A program made the translations under genes and the position numbers. Shown here one piece after another: positions 48,183-59,355 of a DNA stretch of 64,000 nucleotides. Each line of letters opens with the position of its first letter. Position 1 is the first letter of the stretch. The stretch spans positions 23,888,450 through 23,952,449 of the forward strand of contig NC_134029.1 of NCBI RefSeq assembly GCF_964204645.1. Direction: 5' to 3'. The stretch is from Tubulanus polymorphus (Eukaryota > Nemertea > Palaeonemertea > Tubulaniformes > Tubulanidae). The notes under the pieces are model-generated. The model ran no database searches. It was given only the letters and a program-made list of their open reading frames with translations, and had not been told where the DNA came from.

Positions 48183-50954
48183 CTCTCTCTGTCACTCGCT
48201 GTACAGCCCACACCAGCAACTGACGACTGTCTCTCCCGTAAAATATCAATCACATGAATACCACGGTTACAAGCAGCTCCTAACTTTGAACAATTTCAAT
48301 GAGGCTATGAAGTCGGTTGCCTTGTCTTCAGGAATTCGGGGTTGCGACTAAATATAGGCAGCAAAACAAGTTTTTTCATGAACCCGGAAGTGAACAATAA
48401 ATATATTGAATTGAATTTGTGAACGATATATCCAATCCAGCGTAGCCCGCCTGGTATTACGCAATGTTTATTTGGATTGCGACCCGGACCGTGTACGGCA
48501 CCGGACCCTTGAGCCGGTTGGTGGCGCGCGTTACGAACTGACTTCGGCAAGAACTCATTAATGAACGATGTTAAAACAGGGATATTTTACGTAGAATTTA
48601 AATCATCTCACATACCAGAGTTAGGCCACTTTCCTCCTGGCCAACCGCAATCCCCAGAATTAGAACCACTGGAATCTTCGGTTCCGGGCCGTGTGCCGTG
48701 ACGGCAGGCCCACGTTCAAATGTGGCCCACCCAGTTCCTTCCACCTTTTAAGTAACGATGTTTAGAATGATTGAAAATAACCTTTCAATTTTTGCGTGTT
48801 TTTTTCTAATGAGAAGCAGGTTGTTGCAGGTTGTTGCATTGATTAAAATGATCAATCTCGCACCACAGCAAGTGCTTCACCTAGTTTTCCGATCTTTGAT
48901 TTATACATGTGTGAATTTACATTGATACAACATCTGTCGCACTGGCGAGTCGTTAGTGTGTTTTATGGGCCCGTTGGCCGGGATCAACCGGGCTCTTATC
49001 ACCCGAGGTATTACGATAAATCCGTGCGCAGAAAGGGCATTCTCGAGATGCTGATAACAAGTGCCTGTGCGGTGTGGTATAATGCGATTTGTAGCGAGGC
49101 TGTCGCGCGAGGTACCGCCTGTTGATGATAGATCAGCTGATTTCTAACAAGGATCAAAACCGAAACTTCGAGTGCATTGATTAATATCAAAATGATAGAA
49201 TAAAATAAATCGATTTCTGTAGATTATTTTACTTTATCTGTAGCGAACGAGCTTTAGAAAAAATGATGCGTGCGCAGCATAAGATCGCCGGGCGGCTGAT
49301 TTTTAGCCAGTAAAGGCGCAGATTCAGGAGGCAACAACAAAACTCAGTTGGAAGTTTTTCTCTTCAATCACTGCTGTTTCCGAATGATCACCAGTAGTAG
49401 TCGTAGAGACATGATCTTAGCCGCGCGGCGTAGCCGAACGAGGTCTCTCGGTATTTACATAACTGGTGTTCCTTCTCATCAGCCGTAAACATCTTCTATT
49501 TGTATTGAAAAGTGATATCGCGTGTTGGTTGCGTCGAGCTGTCGATGAAACCCCACGTAATCTTCAAAGTTATCAACTAGTAGAGTTTATCTTACATACG
49601 TCTCGGATAGCGGCACGCGAGAAGGATTCTTTTTTAACAGGTAAAGTACACTGTTTTTGTTGAATATTGAAATGATAAGAGGCCGTGTGCTGTATGTTAT
49701 TTCGGGTAGGAATTCCTCATAAATGCTATTTGCAGCTTTACTAAATTACTTTTCTTTTATGAATGAATTCTAGGATTTCTATTTTTTCTACTATAATTAC
49801 TGACAGCCTTGACACTTAATTTGCGTTACGCTTGAAAGTGAAAAAATTGTGCTTTAGTTCAGTTGAATCAGTTCAGTCTTCACAATCACCGAACACTAAC
49901 GATTACATCAATTTATATGTTGGATTGTAATTTGACATCTATTTACTTACGCTCCAATCAAATTATTTGCGGTACTCTGTCATTGCGGCAAACTTCATAG
50001 CAATTGATCAAGTAATGAAGTCTGATCGAAAAGCTTGAGGTGACAGTGAATTACGGTTCGGGGTTTAATGAGTTTCCCAGGTCCAGTTTTAAGACTATTG
50101 GGCTGAGATAGATTAGGCAGCCAATAAGACACAAATCCCACTAGTCGCTTGTCCGATGAACGAGAATTTTCTTACTCGATCTAGAACTGAAATTTCCATT
50201 TATTTACTACGATTTAAAGCATTAAATTCCGATAAATTCTATATTTTGTACTCTGAAACCTAAGCCCCCTATTTCGTTCCCAATTTGACGGGTTTGTGAG
50301 ACGGAGCACACAAAACGAACATGAGCATGATCCTGTATACATTAAATGTTACTGTCTACCACTGAATCTATGCCGGTAATTAACCGGCCAGAAACATCCT
50401 GTCGGTAAATCGACATTATCATTTTAAAAGTGCTCGCCAGTGTCTCCAAAGTGGTTACGGGATATCTTGTGAAACATGGGGAATGTCCGCAATTTGCAGA
50501 CACAGGAAACCGTGTAGACTGGATGTCTATATACCGCTCGCGTTGAAATGTAAAACTAAACCGACAAAATCCAGATATTCTAATGATCAGACAAGATTTA
50601 TTGAGCTACGATAAAATTCGAAGAATCTGTTAAATGATTTAGTATGATGTTGTCGTCTGGGATCAGAACACTGTTTGTTCTGAATCTTTCTCAACACGCA
50701 GTATGATGAGTTACACCGCGAGTATATAGATAACGAAAACAACATACGTCATTCGAGCAGGATTCGATGTATTTGCGCTAATTTATGAAGGTCATCTTTA
50801 TCAATCAGATTTCCTCGACGTATAGCTAATTGTTTCAGGCAATCGAACATCGATCATTTACTGCCACGAGTCCTGTAAAACGACGAATACATTTTCACAA
50901 CAAGAGATGTCACAGCTCTTCCTGCGGTGCGACGGAAGCACGTGACTGCCTCTC

Positions 50955-51300
50955 CTGTAAACTTTACTTTACTTTACTTTATTTGACAAACTCTTGGTCT
51001 TAATACAAAGACAAGTTGAGTGATATATGCAGTACATAAAAAGATACATTTCATGCGACGTACAGTAGGTAGATACCTAATTAAATGTTGGTTTACATGC
51101 GAGCTATTTTTAAGGAAAAGTGAAAAATCTCATTATTTTACCGATCATGAAAATACACAATTTACGAAGTTCGGCTCTGTCTTTGGTTTGCATTAATAAC
51201 TTATGTTTGAAAAGGTTGGGGTTCGTATAAAATCTGCTGCCTACGTATAATTCGCTACTATCATTTAAATATTTACGCGATTTCGGCAAATTAAGCAATG
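50955..51300 (-). repeat. Retroposon-like fragment with (AAAGT)n tail
   Basis: On the minus strand a 62-codon frame (51298-51110) is followed by AAGAGTTTGTCAAATAAAGTAAAGTAAAGTAAAG, a tail of short tandem repeats typical of LINE/SINE 3' ends. The peptide (LPKSRKYL, SRFYTNPNLFKHKLL) was not recognised. Confidence 0.4.
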
Positions 51301-51597
51301 TGACCCCTCAATCGAGTGTTTCATCTGCTTTTATTTGTCTGTTTGTTTTGTGACTTCTTTCAAACTTTCGGTAATGATTTCACAAGATATTGAAATCGAT
51401 TTTCGTCATAACGGATAGATAACGGTTCCGATCATCTACAATGATTTATGGCGTTTGAAACATACTGTTATCAACGGCCAATTTATCATAAAACAGACTT
51501 TAATAAATGCGTGACAACGCATAAGATGTGTAGACATCCGGAATTGTTCAACCATTAATTTTCCGCTTCAGAGAATTTCGAAACCGATGTAAGTCGT

Positions 51598-51746
51598 CTC
51601 AGTTGGGACAATCATCATGTTGACTACTTACTGGTTTTCATATATCGATTTACACTTAGTAAATACAAATTTGAGACTTAGAAATAGATACGACTTCAGT
51701 AAAATGTGACTCTATGATGATTTGGTCGAGTTTGACTGCAACATGT
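51598..51746. repeat. Dispersed repeat, TTAGTAAATTAAATT family, copy 3
   Basis: GTTGGGACAATCATCATG, GATTTACACTTAGTAAATAC, GAGACTTAGAAATAGA and GAGTTTGACTGCA in the same order as the copies at 7884 and 24676. Confidence 0.45.
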
Positions 51747-52702
51747 CGATCATGTTCAAACAAGTGGAACTGATTCAGCAAAAATGTCGACCGTTATGTT
51801 CACATTAGCCATAATTCCGAACTGCACTTTGAAGTATAGTGTCATTTTGCTTGTTTTTCGAAAATAACTCACGGGCGTTTGTACATAATGTATTAGGAGG
51901 GGATGTTTGTTGCAGAGATATCACTTTCCAATATCAACACGAGAAATGTTCACGCTATTTTTGAAATACACGCCATAAATAGCAATATTGATCGATTTAC
52001 TATCATTTTAGCGAATTTCTGGCTATTAGATCGACGCTTAATGTTGCCAGAGAAAACAAGCACAAATCACAAACACAACGCGTAAATGGAATTGCGGGTG
52101 AAACCATCCAACTCTATTCGGTATTCAATACGTATTGCTTTTTCGATGTTTGCGTCGAGCAAATAATAACATATTCAAGCGAACTTCGGTTTGCGTGGTT
52201 CTGCGAAAAAATGCGACGAAAAACAATTCAACAAGAAAATTATTGAATTGATCGAGCACCGTGAAGTCATTTAGATTATCGAATTGAAGCGTAGAACGTG
52301 GTTGAATAGAGTGTTTCACTGCATAGCGAATAAATATCACACTTTTTGAATGGTTGAGTTACGAAGAAAATAACATTCGCGCAACATCTGTTTTCAGTGT
52401 TAATCAAAGCAAATCCGTGGACTCGTACTCTATTGAAATCTCGAGCATTCGACGATTCTTTTCGCCAATACATACATCAAACCAGGTCGGTTTTTCAATT
52501 ATTCGTGCATTTGAATAGAATAGTGAATTCAGATATGCTGTCAACGCTACATTTCAGACCAGTTCTCGAAAATTCGATTGAATCTGATTAAATTCCAACA
52601 CGTATTTTGATTAAATCGATGTGTCTGAATAATGCGTATAAGCAGAAAGAATGTGTATCTCATTAAATCATTCTGAGTATAGGAGTGATTTGGCCTTCAG
52701 TA

Positions 52703-52775
52703 CAGGTTTCAGTTTTGTAGACTGGTATTAGCTCCCGGGTTAAAGTTAATACCAATCTATAAATAAACCGGGCCC
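52703..52775. repeat. GGGCCCGGTTTTAG-type palindromic element, short copy 2
   Basis: AGGTTTCAGTTTTGTAGACTGGTATTAGCTCCCGGG is mirrored by GTTAAAGTTAATACCAATCTATAAATAAACCGGGCCCTG. Related to 41467-41570. Confidence 0.55.
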
Positions 52776-53923
52776 TGAGGTTTGACGTCATATTGGCCTC
52801 GTATTGCCCGTAAAGCGAAAGCGGCTCTAACTGGAGTTAAAAGTCACAATATGACGACCATTCGATGTCCAATATGACGTATATATGTAAATGAGGCGCG
52901 TGACGTCCGTGCATAACCCTCTAAAACCATGATTGTTTTATCAGTCAAATTTATATCTGATGAAGACGCATAAAATCATTTAGACGCTGTTGTCAAATGT
53001 TGTGATAGTTCATCTACATGAAACGTGTATAGACCTACGTATAGGGGTGGACGTCACACGTATTGTTCATGTGCGTCATGTTGGCCGTAAAATGGCAGTC
53101 AGCTTAATTTTTTCTGTGGAAGTTCACACAGAAGAATGCAATCTCTCGGATTGATGCTGAACGCGGTGCATTTTTTGCGAGACCAAGTAAATGAACCCGC
53201 TGTGATTAAGCGTGTGATTCTGGTAACTCTGCGTGTGTTCAATCAGATGATGATTACCATCAACATGACGATTTATCGAATCCGTCTATTACTTGCTGTT
53301 CAGTCGTGCGTATTGTTCAGTGTCCCCTGCGCGCCATCGGTGAAAAATTGAGGAATTCAGCGGACAATATCGGCGAACTGCTATCAGATGAGAGGGGGGG
53401 GGGGGGAGTTAATTAATTCTTGCGCCGTCTGGTCGGTGGTAGAGGTTGACAAGGTGCGCGTGCGCGGCGCAACAGAGGGTGATAAACATGAATGATTGAA
53501 CCAAAAACACATCGTGCACCATTTACAAACGTGATCGATTACTACTCATTACCATCGTATAATAAATCATTAAAAACGCATTTCAAAACAATTAACGCAT
53601 GCGATTAAATGATTACTACAGCTATAGTGTATTGTGTGAGTAGTGGTACTGATGGATCGTTCAGGAGTAAGGTCTATTTACTGAAGGACACGGGGACGGA
53701 TTCTGTGAAAATGGTGAGATCTCTGTCAACTGAAGGTCATCAACAAATATCCATCAGTTTTACGGGTATGATTGATATAGAATATCGATCAACTAGCTGT
53801 TGATTAATCCTTACCGTATGATTAATCATTTTCACATTCACGTGTTAATCCGATAAACCAAATTAACGCACAGAAAACATAAAACATGGTAATAAATGGA
53901 TTTACGATATGTTTTTTCTTCAT

Positions 53924-54060
53924 TGGCGGATCCAGGAGTAACGGTGGCCCAAAACTTCCTGTCCAAAGTTTTATACACCTCATGGTATGTGGAGAGCCGC
54001 AGCGCCTTAGGTGTGAAGCCCTTGAGGAAGGTTGGGGCGCAACCTTAGAAAATTTGAAAA
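53924..54060. repeat. Fragment of GGCGGATCC-type element
   Basis: Starts TTGGCGGATCCAGGAGTAACGGTGG and contains GGTTGGGGCGCAACCTTAG; similar in ends to 20681-20922. Right boundary uncertain. Confidence 0.4.
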
Positions 54061-54289
54061 ATGTATCATCAAAAGTGATTCTAAAACAAAATTACCACGC
54101 AGTTTTTGTGCTATCTTGGCAAAAATAAGAAGTTGGTCTCAGTCCAGGACTCGCACTTAATCCGTCCCCGTTTTTTGATCGCCGTCAAACAGCCGTTGTT
54201 TAATCCTGGCACGTCTGACCTGTTTTACCGGACGGAGTCTATTGGCAATCAATTAACGATATCGAATAAAAACCATGTTTTTTGTTCCT

Positions 54290-54390
54290 CTGAAGATGAG
54301 GTTTAGTTTTAACCTCGAAACCGTTAGGAAATAAACTGTTTCTACAAATCTACTGTGGGTCTTTATTCGTTAACTATACTGAGATTTATA
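54290..54390 (+). mobile_element. Penelope-like retroelement end with hammerhead-like hairpin (tentative)
   Basis: CTGAAGA, then the stem GAGGTT/AACCTC, then GAAAC follows the hammerhead core order CUGANGA-stem II-GAAA, which is known from Penelope-like element termini. Downstream GGAAATAAACTGTTT and CTGTGGGTCTTTATTCGTTAAC are shared with a second copy at 61694-61773. There is one extra nucleotide between CUGANGA and the stem, and stems I and III were not established. Confidence 0.35.
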
Positions 54391-54472
54391 TCGGTCCACA
54401 GTCGTACTAACGATATCATTTTCATTTCAGGATGTTGATTTCGTCATAGTAACCACATATTCACCAGTAGCT

Positions 54473-55651
54473 ATGGCAACGACGGTCGCATCAACCGGAA
54501 ATGGGTCCTCGGTTTCTGGAGGGCCCGTCGTGTCTGCGGTTGACTATGTCGAAACGAAAGTAGCCATTGACATATACAAGTATTTCGCCCCTATCATTAT
54601 TTCTGTCGGGTTAATTGGTAATTCTCTCGCTATATGCGTTTTGTCTCGCGGTAAAGTAGGAAAGCTAACGACATCGACATTATTAATAGCTCTAGCGGTG
54701 GCTGACACATGCGCACTATTGACCGGACTCTTGCGCTTCTCCATCAAAGCACTAACAGATCCGTCTATTGACGTGCGACATCTATCGGGGCTTTCCTGTC
54801 CGATACACACGTTTTTCGTCTATTTCAGCGTACATATGGCCGTGTGGATTCTGGTTCTGGTGACGATAGAACGTTTCATTTCGGTCATATTCCCCGTAAA
54901 AGCTAAAACGTTGTGCACGCAACCGCGCATGTTGGCTGCATTAGCCTGCGTATTCACAATACTGCTACTGGTGGACGGCCACTTGCTATACGGCGTTCGA
55001 TCCAACGTGGACGAGGTGACACAGAAAGTCACATCGTGCACTCACGTTGATGGTAACTATCGCGGATTTTGGAATCAAGAATGGGTTTGGATCGATCTGT
55101 GCGTGTTGTCTATCGTGCCGTTTTTCGTAATTTTAATCTGTAACATAATGATCATTTCCAAAGTACGCGTTTCGCAGAAAAGCATAAATAAACTACGGTC
55201 AACGAACCCCGGCCACGGAAAACAGCCCGAATCAGTTTCTAAAGTTACAAACATGACCGCCATGTTGTTAACAGTAAATTTTGTTTTTCTCATAACCACT
55301 TTACCATCGTCTATATACTTAGCATTTTGGACGGATTTACCCGTAGATTTAACCGATCACGAATTAGCCATTCACGATCTCGTGTTTAGTTGCGTTAACG
55401 TGTGGACCTACGTTAGCAATGCCATCAACTTCCTCCTCTATTGCGTCAGCGGTCCGCGGTTTCGCGAACAATTCGTCGCCTTATTCAAGAGAGCTCGTGT
55501 ACAACCGAGTAACGAAGAAACGTACGAGAACGAACAACCGAACCATCGACCACGATCGGCATCTAGCGACGCGTTTACAAAAGCGATCCCTAATGGCATC
55601 GATAGATCTAATACGAGATCGGTGTTTTTAGTAGATTCGTCTAACGTTTAG
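54473..55651 (+). CDS. Rhodopsin-family G-protein-coupled receptor, peptide type, orphan
   Basis: A single coding exon of 392 residues, preceded by an acceptor (TTTTCATTTCAG) near 54430, so there is at least one leader exon. Seven hydrophobic segments. Landmarks: N-glycosylation site N10; GLIGNSLAICVL with N50 (1.50); LALAVAD-like LIALAVAD with D78 (2.50); C109 at the top of TM3 and C189 in extracellular loop 2 for the disulphide; ERF (133-135) in place of DRY; P278 in TM6; NFLLY (319-323) in place of NPxxY. A Ser/Arg-rich C-tail follows. The overall pattern resembles invertebrate neuropeptide receptors annotated as FMRFamide-, TRH- or ghrelin-receptor-like. The ligand cannot be deduced. It would signal from the plasma membrane through G proteins. 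Confidence 0.9.
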   Translation: MATTVASTGNGSSVSGGPVVSAVDYVETKVAIDIYKYFAPIIISVGLIGNSLAICVLSRGKVGKLTTSTLLIALAVADTCALLTGLLRFSIKALTDPSIDVRHLSGLSCPIHTFFVYFSVHMAVWILVLVTIERFISVIFPVKAKTLCTQPRMLAALACVFTILLLVDGHLLYGVRSNVDEVTQKVTSCTHVDGNYRGFWNQEWVWIDLCVLSIVPFFVILICNIMIISKVRVSQKSINKLRSTNPGHGKQPESVSKVTNMTAMLLTVNFVFLITTLPSSIYLAFWTDLPVDLTDHELAIHDLVFSCVNVWTYVSNAINFLLYCVSGPRFREQFVALFKRARVQPSNEETYENEQPNHRPRSASSDAFTKAIPNGIDRSNTRSVFLVDSSNV

Positions 55652-56300
55652 TTCAATCCTGGAGATTACGACAACTACTTGTAATTCGAGTGATTGATTA
55701 ATTATTATTTTGGTCATTAGATATAATATCTTCAACTCTCTCCCTTCTCAATTTACCTCACCAACCCGGACATTAGCTTCACGTGTTTTATGATCACGCT
55801 ACTTTACAATAAAATCAGCAAAATGCGCACAAGTAAAAGCTATAAGTTTTGTCGACAAATCTCCGGGCGACTTGTGAGAGACAAATCTCCGGGCGACTTG
55901 TGAGAGACAAATCTCCGAGCGACTTGTGAGAGACAAATCTCCGAGCGACTTGTGAGAGACAAATCTCCGAGCGACTTGTGAGAGACAAATCTCCGAGCGA
56001 CTTGTGAGAGACAAATCTCCGAGCGACTTGTGAGAGATGAATCTCCCCGCGACTTAAAAGATATATATCGAAGAATTAGCGTGTCAAATTCTTTCCAGTT
56101 ATGTGATTTATTCTAAAATCATATTTCTGATGAGGTCTATAAAATCACTATCATTATTCAAACGTTGATAGTAAATATATAAGTGTTTTGTACTTGGTGG
56201 ATTATATATACCTTACTGTTTGTGTGGACAGGTCGTAAGATAAGTAACTACATATTAGAACTTGTTACATAGAAATCAGGCGGCCGTGATAGTACAAAAT
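55652..56300. other. Intergenic stretch between GPCR and Ly6 copy A
   Basis: Contains the first 26-bp satellite array (55854-56055) and 3' flank shared with the other Ly6 units (ATTCTTTCCAGTT...GTGATTTATTCTAAAA, GTGTTTTGTACTTGGTGGATTATAT). Confidence 0.6.
55854..56055. repeat. 26-bp satellite array 1, eight units
   Basis: The unit GACAAATCTCCGAGCGACTTGTGAGA is repeated seven times plus one degenerate unit. The first two units have GGG for GAG. It is preceded by AAAGCTATAAGTTTTGTC as in arrays 2 and 3. Confidence 0.95.
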
Positions 56301-57493
56301 CTATCTTACGTAATTCAACAAGACGACTGTCACACCGACGACCAGCGCACCCACAGAGAACCCAACCGATCTGCCCGAGTTACAATTATTCTTGTCATCA
56401 CAACATATTTTCATTGAATTGGTGATTTGGTTTACCCCGGAAGACGCAAGAGATTCTATTTCCTTTTGATCTGAATCATTAGCTGTTTCTCCCTTATTCA
56501 TCGCACTGCAGTGACCGGCGGCTGCGGCTGATGCCCCGGCACATTTCTGAATATAAGCTTTTTTATCGTTGAATTCAAAGTAATATTTCTGAAAAAGAAT
56601 AAGTTGCTTCTGTATACATTGGGTCTAATTGTGAATTCAGCTCACAGCTGAACCATTCCAACCGGATAGAAATCGTGTCACGTGACGCTTACCAGACATG
56701 TGGTACATTGAATCATCTTCGGTTGCGGACAAACAGGGACGTTCTTACACACATTCTCAATACAACCCAACCCCTGCGTGCCTGAAAGCAGTTTCATATC
56801 ATATACTTTTTGTATCCGGTTCCGCGTTTATTCGTTTTTCGTGGAATAGATTAAAAGAATGCACAACAAGGCGTTAGATTGAAACTAGTTGTCGCACTGT
56901 TAGTAGTTTATTCATGATTAATGAAAAAACCTGTTTATGCAGCACAAATATATTAAACTTGATACAATGCCAGAAATCTTATTTTTGTGTTAAGATTCTT
57001 CGAAAAGCTTTTGTATGTTGAACTATTTTTCACTTTGATCTGTATTTCATCTCGGTGACCATAAGCAGTCACTCCACCGTATTTGCAACACAAGCGTTTC
57101 CACTATTTTCAATCTATTTTAGATTTTTCGACGATTCGAGTCTGATTTCCGATATCGGCGATTTTTAATCGAATAGCCCTTCCCCTTAATTTGGCTCGAG
57201 TCGTCCATCTCCCTTTTCGTCACAAAGATTAAAGGTACGTATCGTTAAAAAGGTGTGCCCGATTGTTGCAGCCGAGAAAAATGAAATAAACACCATCAGA
57301 AAATAGGAATTGTCACCTTTAACGATATATAAGTTTAATTGTTATTGTGGCAAAAGAGACATGGGCGACAATAAATCGCGCTTAAAGTTTGACTATGAAA
57401 AATGTTAAAATCTGTCCAGCAACGCGGGTTCTTACCTTCATAACACAGAGCTGACAAAACTGTAAGGATGACGATTCCACGTACGAGCGACAT
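56301..57493 (-). CDS. Ly6/uPAR-like GPI-anchored three-finger protein, copy A
   Basis: Three exons on the minus strand: 57493-57436, 56781-56693 and 56588-56301. The product is 144 residues. Exon 1 is a signal peptide (MSLVRGIVILTVLSALCY). Exon 2 begins the Cys-rich domain (CIENVCKNVPVC, then QCTTC). Exon 3 adds KCAG, HCSA and the family hallmark ICCDDKNNCNS, giving ten cysteines in the mature domain. The C-terminus SGRSVGFSVGALVVGVTVVLL is a hydrophobic GPI-attachment tail. The three-exon split (signal / first half / second half plus tail) is the classic Ly6 gene layout. Such proteins sit on the outer leaflet and bind receptors or channels; the partner is unknown. Nearly identical to copy C. 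Confidence 0.85.
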
Positions 57494-58165
57494 TTTGACT
57501 GTTTTCAGTTCTCTTACAAAAGATCGAATGTCACTTTCACTTTGTTCAAAAGGGTATTGTAATTGTTAACAGTGGTACGTATGAACTATTATGATATAAA
57601 ACATATATGCTGGTATATTGAATATAAAATATATATGCTGGTATATTAGATAAAAATTAAAGAGATTCGACGAATAAAAACTGGGGTGAACGCATTAGAA
57701 ACTCCGATAAGTTATCGGAGTTGTCGTTAGCGATAAAACTAAAGACGCGGAAGGGAAATAAAATCACATTTCTAATCAGCAGGGCCCAGGATTACAGTTG
57801 CACTTTCCAGTTTAGAGTTACAGCCTTCAGGCTCCGGGCAGTAGTCCATCGTAGATAATTATCTAAGAAGTTGTTATATTATGTATTAAAAGTGTCAATC
57901 TTGTAATGTGCATAAAGAAATGTTTAATTTTGTATTTGTATAATGTATTGTTCTATGAAAAATAAATCAATCAATCAAAAAGTACACAAATCTAAACTGT
58001 TATTGAATTGCATGATCGGCTAGTGAACCCGGAAGGTCTGATTGTACACCGAATAAGAGACCAGTCACTATTCAAATGTGTAGTAGGCCTCCATGTATAT
58101 AAAATAAATGTCACTATTTCTGAATGCAGAATGGAGGAATACCGGTACGCCTTTGTTACTGAAAC

Positions 58166-58201
58166 CAGGGAAGTGTAATGAAGCGTCATTACACTTCCCT
58201 G
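58166..58201. mobile_element. 36-bp palindromic insertion with target-site duplication
   Basis: CAGGGAAGTGTAATGA and TCATTACACTTCCCTG are perfect 16-bp arms around AGCG. CTGAAAC lies on both sides (58159-58165, 58202-58208); the repeat can be read as 7-9 bp. The homologous flank of copy C near 63871 has a single CTGAAACCAACG and no insert. Confidence 0.75.
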
Positions 58202-58964
58202 CTGAAACCAACGACTGTTAGAACAATAAGGAAGATCATCTGCTTGGTCGGCTTCCGACCGGAACAACTGCGTAGTACAAACTGCAAACTAATAGTATAT
58301 CTCATGTGTCCTATTCTATCTCAACTTTGCCTTATATATAATATTCCCACATAGTAACAAAACTTAACAAAAGCTTAATAGACAATTTGAGCAACAACAA
58401 GCATTAAACAAAGAGAGTGAGGCATATGACTAATTACTTTACAAACACGACTGACAAATACATTTCTACACAAAATAAATAACAATAAATAAATAACAAG
58501 TCGCTATAACTGCTTATTCATGTTTTCAAGTGGCATGCATTGTCGGTACAAAATACTATAGAACCACATCTGAGTCGGTGTCGGCGTTCCTGCACACTCA
58601 TAGTTAGAAATACCAGGTAAAACAGTTCGACCTGTAGTTTAGTTAAAAAATCACAAACAAACATCAAATGAAATACGTCACGGAAAACAAATACACCAAT
58701 TTTGATCTTTTTTGGACGGTTGAAGATGTGCGCGCGTCGCTCCGTTGAATGATGTCCTCCCGATGTATGACAATGAATAATAAATATGAGCTCGTTATAA
58801 TCTAGTGATTTATTCATCATTATTTTGGTCATTAGATATAATATCTACAACTGTCTCTTCTCCATTAACCTTATAAACCCGGACATTGTCTTCACGTGTT
58901 TTATGAACACGCTTCTTTACAATACAACCAGCAAAATGCGCACAGTGAAAGCTAAAGTTTTGTC

Positions 58965-59060
58965 GACAAATCTCCGAGCGACTTGTGAGAGATGAATCTC
59001 CGAGCGACTTGTGAGAGATGAATCTCCGAGCGACTTGTGAGAGATGAATCTCCGAGCGAA
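58965..59060. repeat. 26-bp satellite array 2, four units
   Basis: Same unit as array 1, but units 2-4 begin GATGAATC in place of GACAAATC. Confidence 0.95.
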
Positions 59061-59355
59061 GAAATATATCGAAAAATTGGCGTAACAAATTCTTTCCAGT
59101 TGTGTAATTTATTCTAAAATCTTATTTCTGATGAGGTGTATAAAACCATTATTATTATTCAAAACGTTGATTAAAAATACATGTATAATTCACTAGTGTT
59201 TTGTACTTGGTGGATTATATCTAACTGTTACTGTTTGTGAAGACAGGTCGTAATAAATAGGTATCTACATCTATAAGAACTTATTACTTACAAATCAGGT
59301 ATTATCATCATAGGTGTGTGCGTATATTATTTTACTACTAGAGTGACTTCAAAAT

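Larger units (their letters stand above)
48183..54429. other. Non-coding region between divergent SLC27 and GPCR genes
   Basis: CpG-rich stretches at about 48420-48545 and 48640-48720 and at 49240-49460 look like promoters. A minus-strand donor near 48615 (CTCTG|GTATGTGAG) could close an SLC27 5' untranslated exon. A plus-strand donor near 49640 (AACAG|GTAAAG) could close a GPCR leader exon, leaving a ~4.8-kb intron to the acceptor near 54430. No other coding exon was recognised. A (G)n tract lies at about 53394-53407. Confidence 0.4.
57494..59355. other. Spacer between Ly6 copies A and B
   Basis: Contains a LINE-like tail ending near 57975 (AATAAATCAATCAATCAA), the 36-bp palindromic insertion at 58166-58201 and satellite array 2. 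Open frames at 57992-58267 and 58518-58832 look like chance. Confidence 0.5.

Noticed and set aside
55799-56014. Frames across the 26-bp arrays (also at 58810-59088 and 60967-61313)
   Set aside because: Open only because the 26-bp satellite lacks stops; the translation is a pure 26-residue repeat.
55854-56055. CRISPR-like array
   Set aside because: Units are contiguous with no unique spacers and the genome is eukaryotic; it is a simple satellite.
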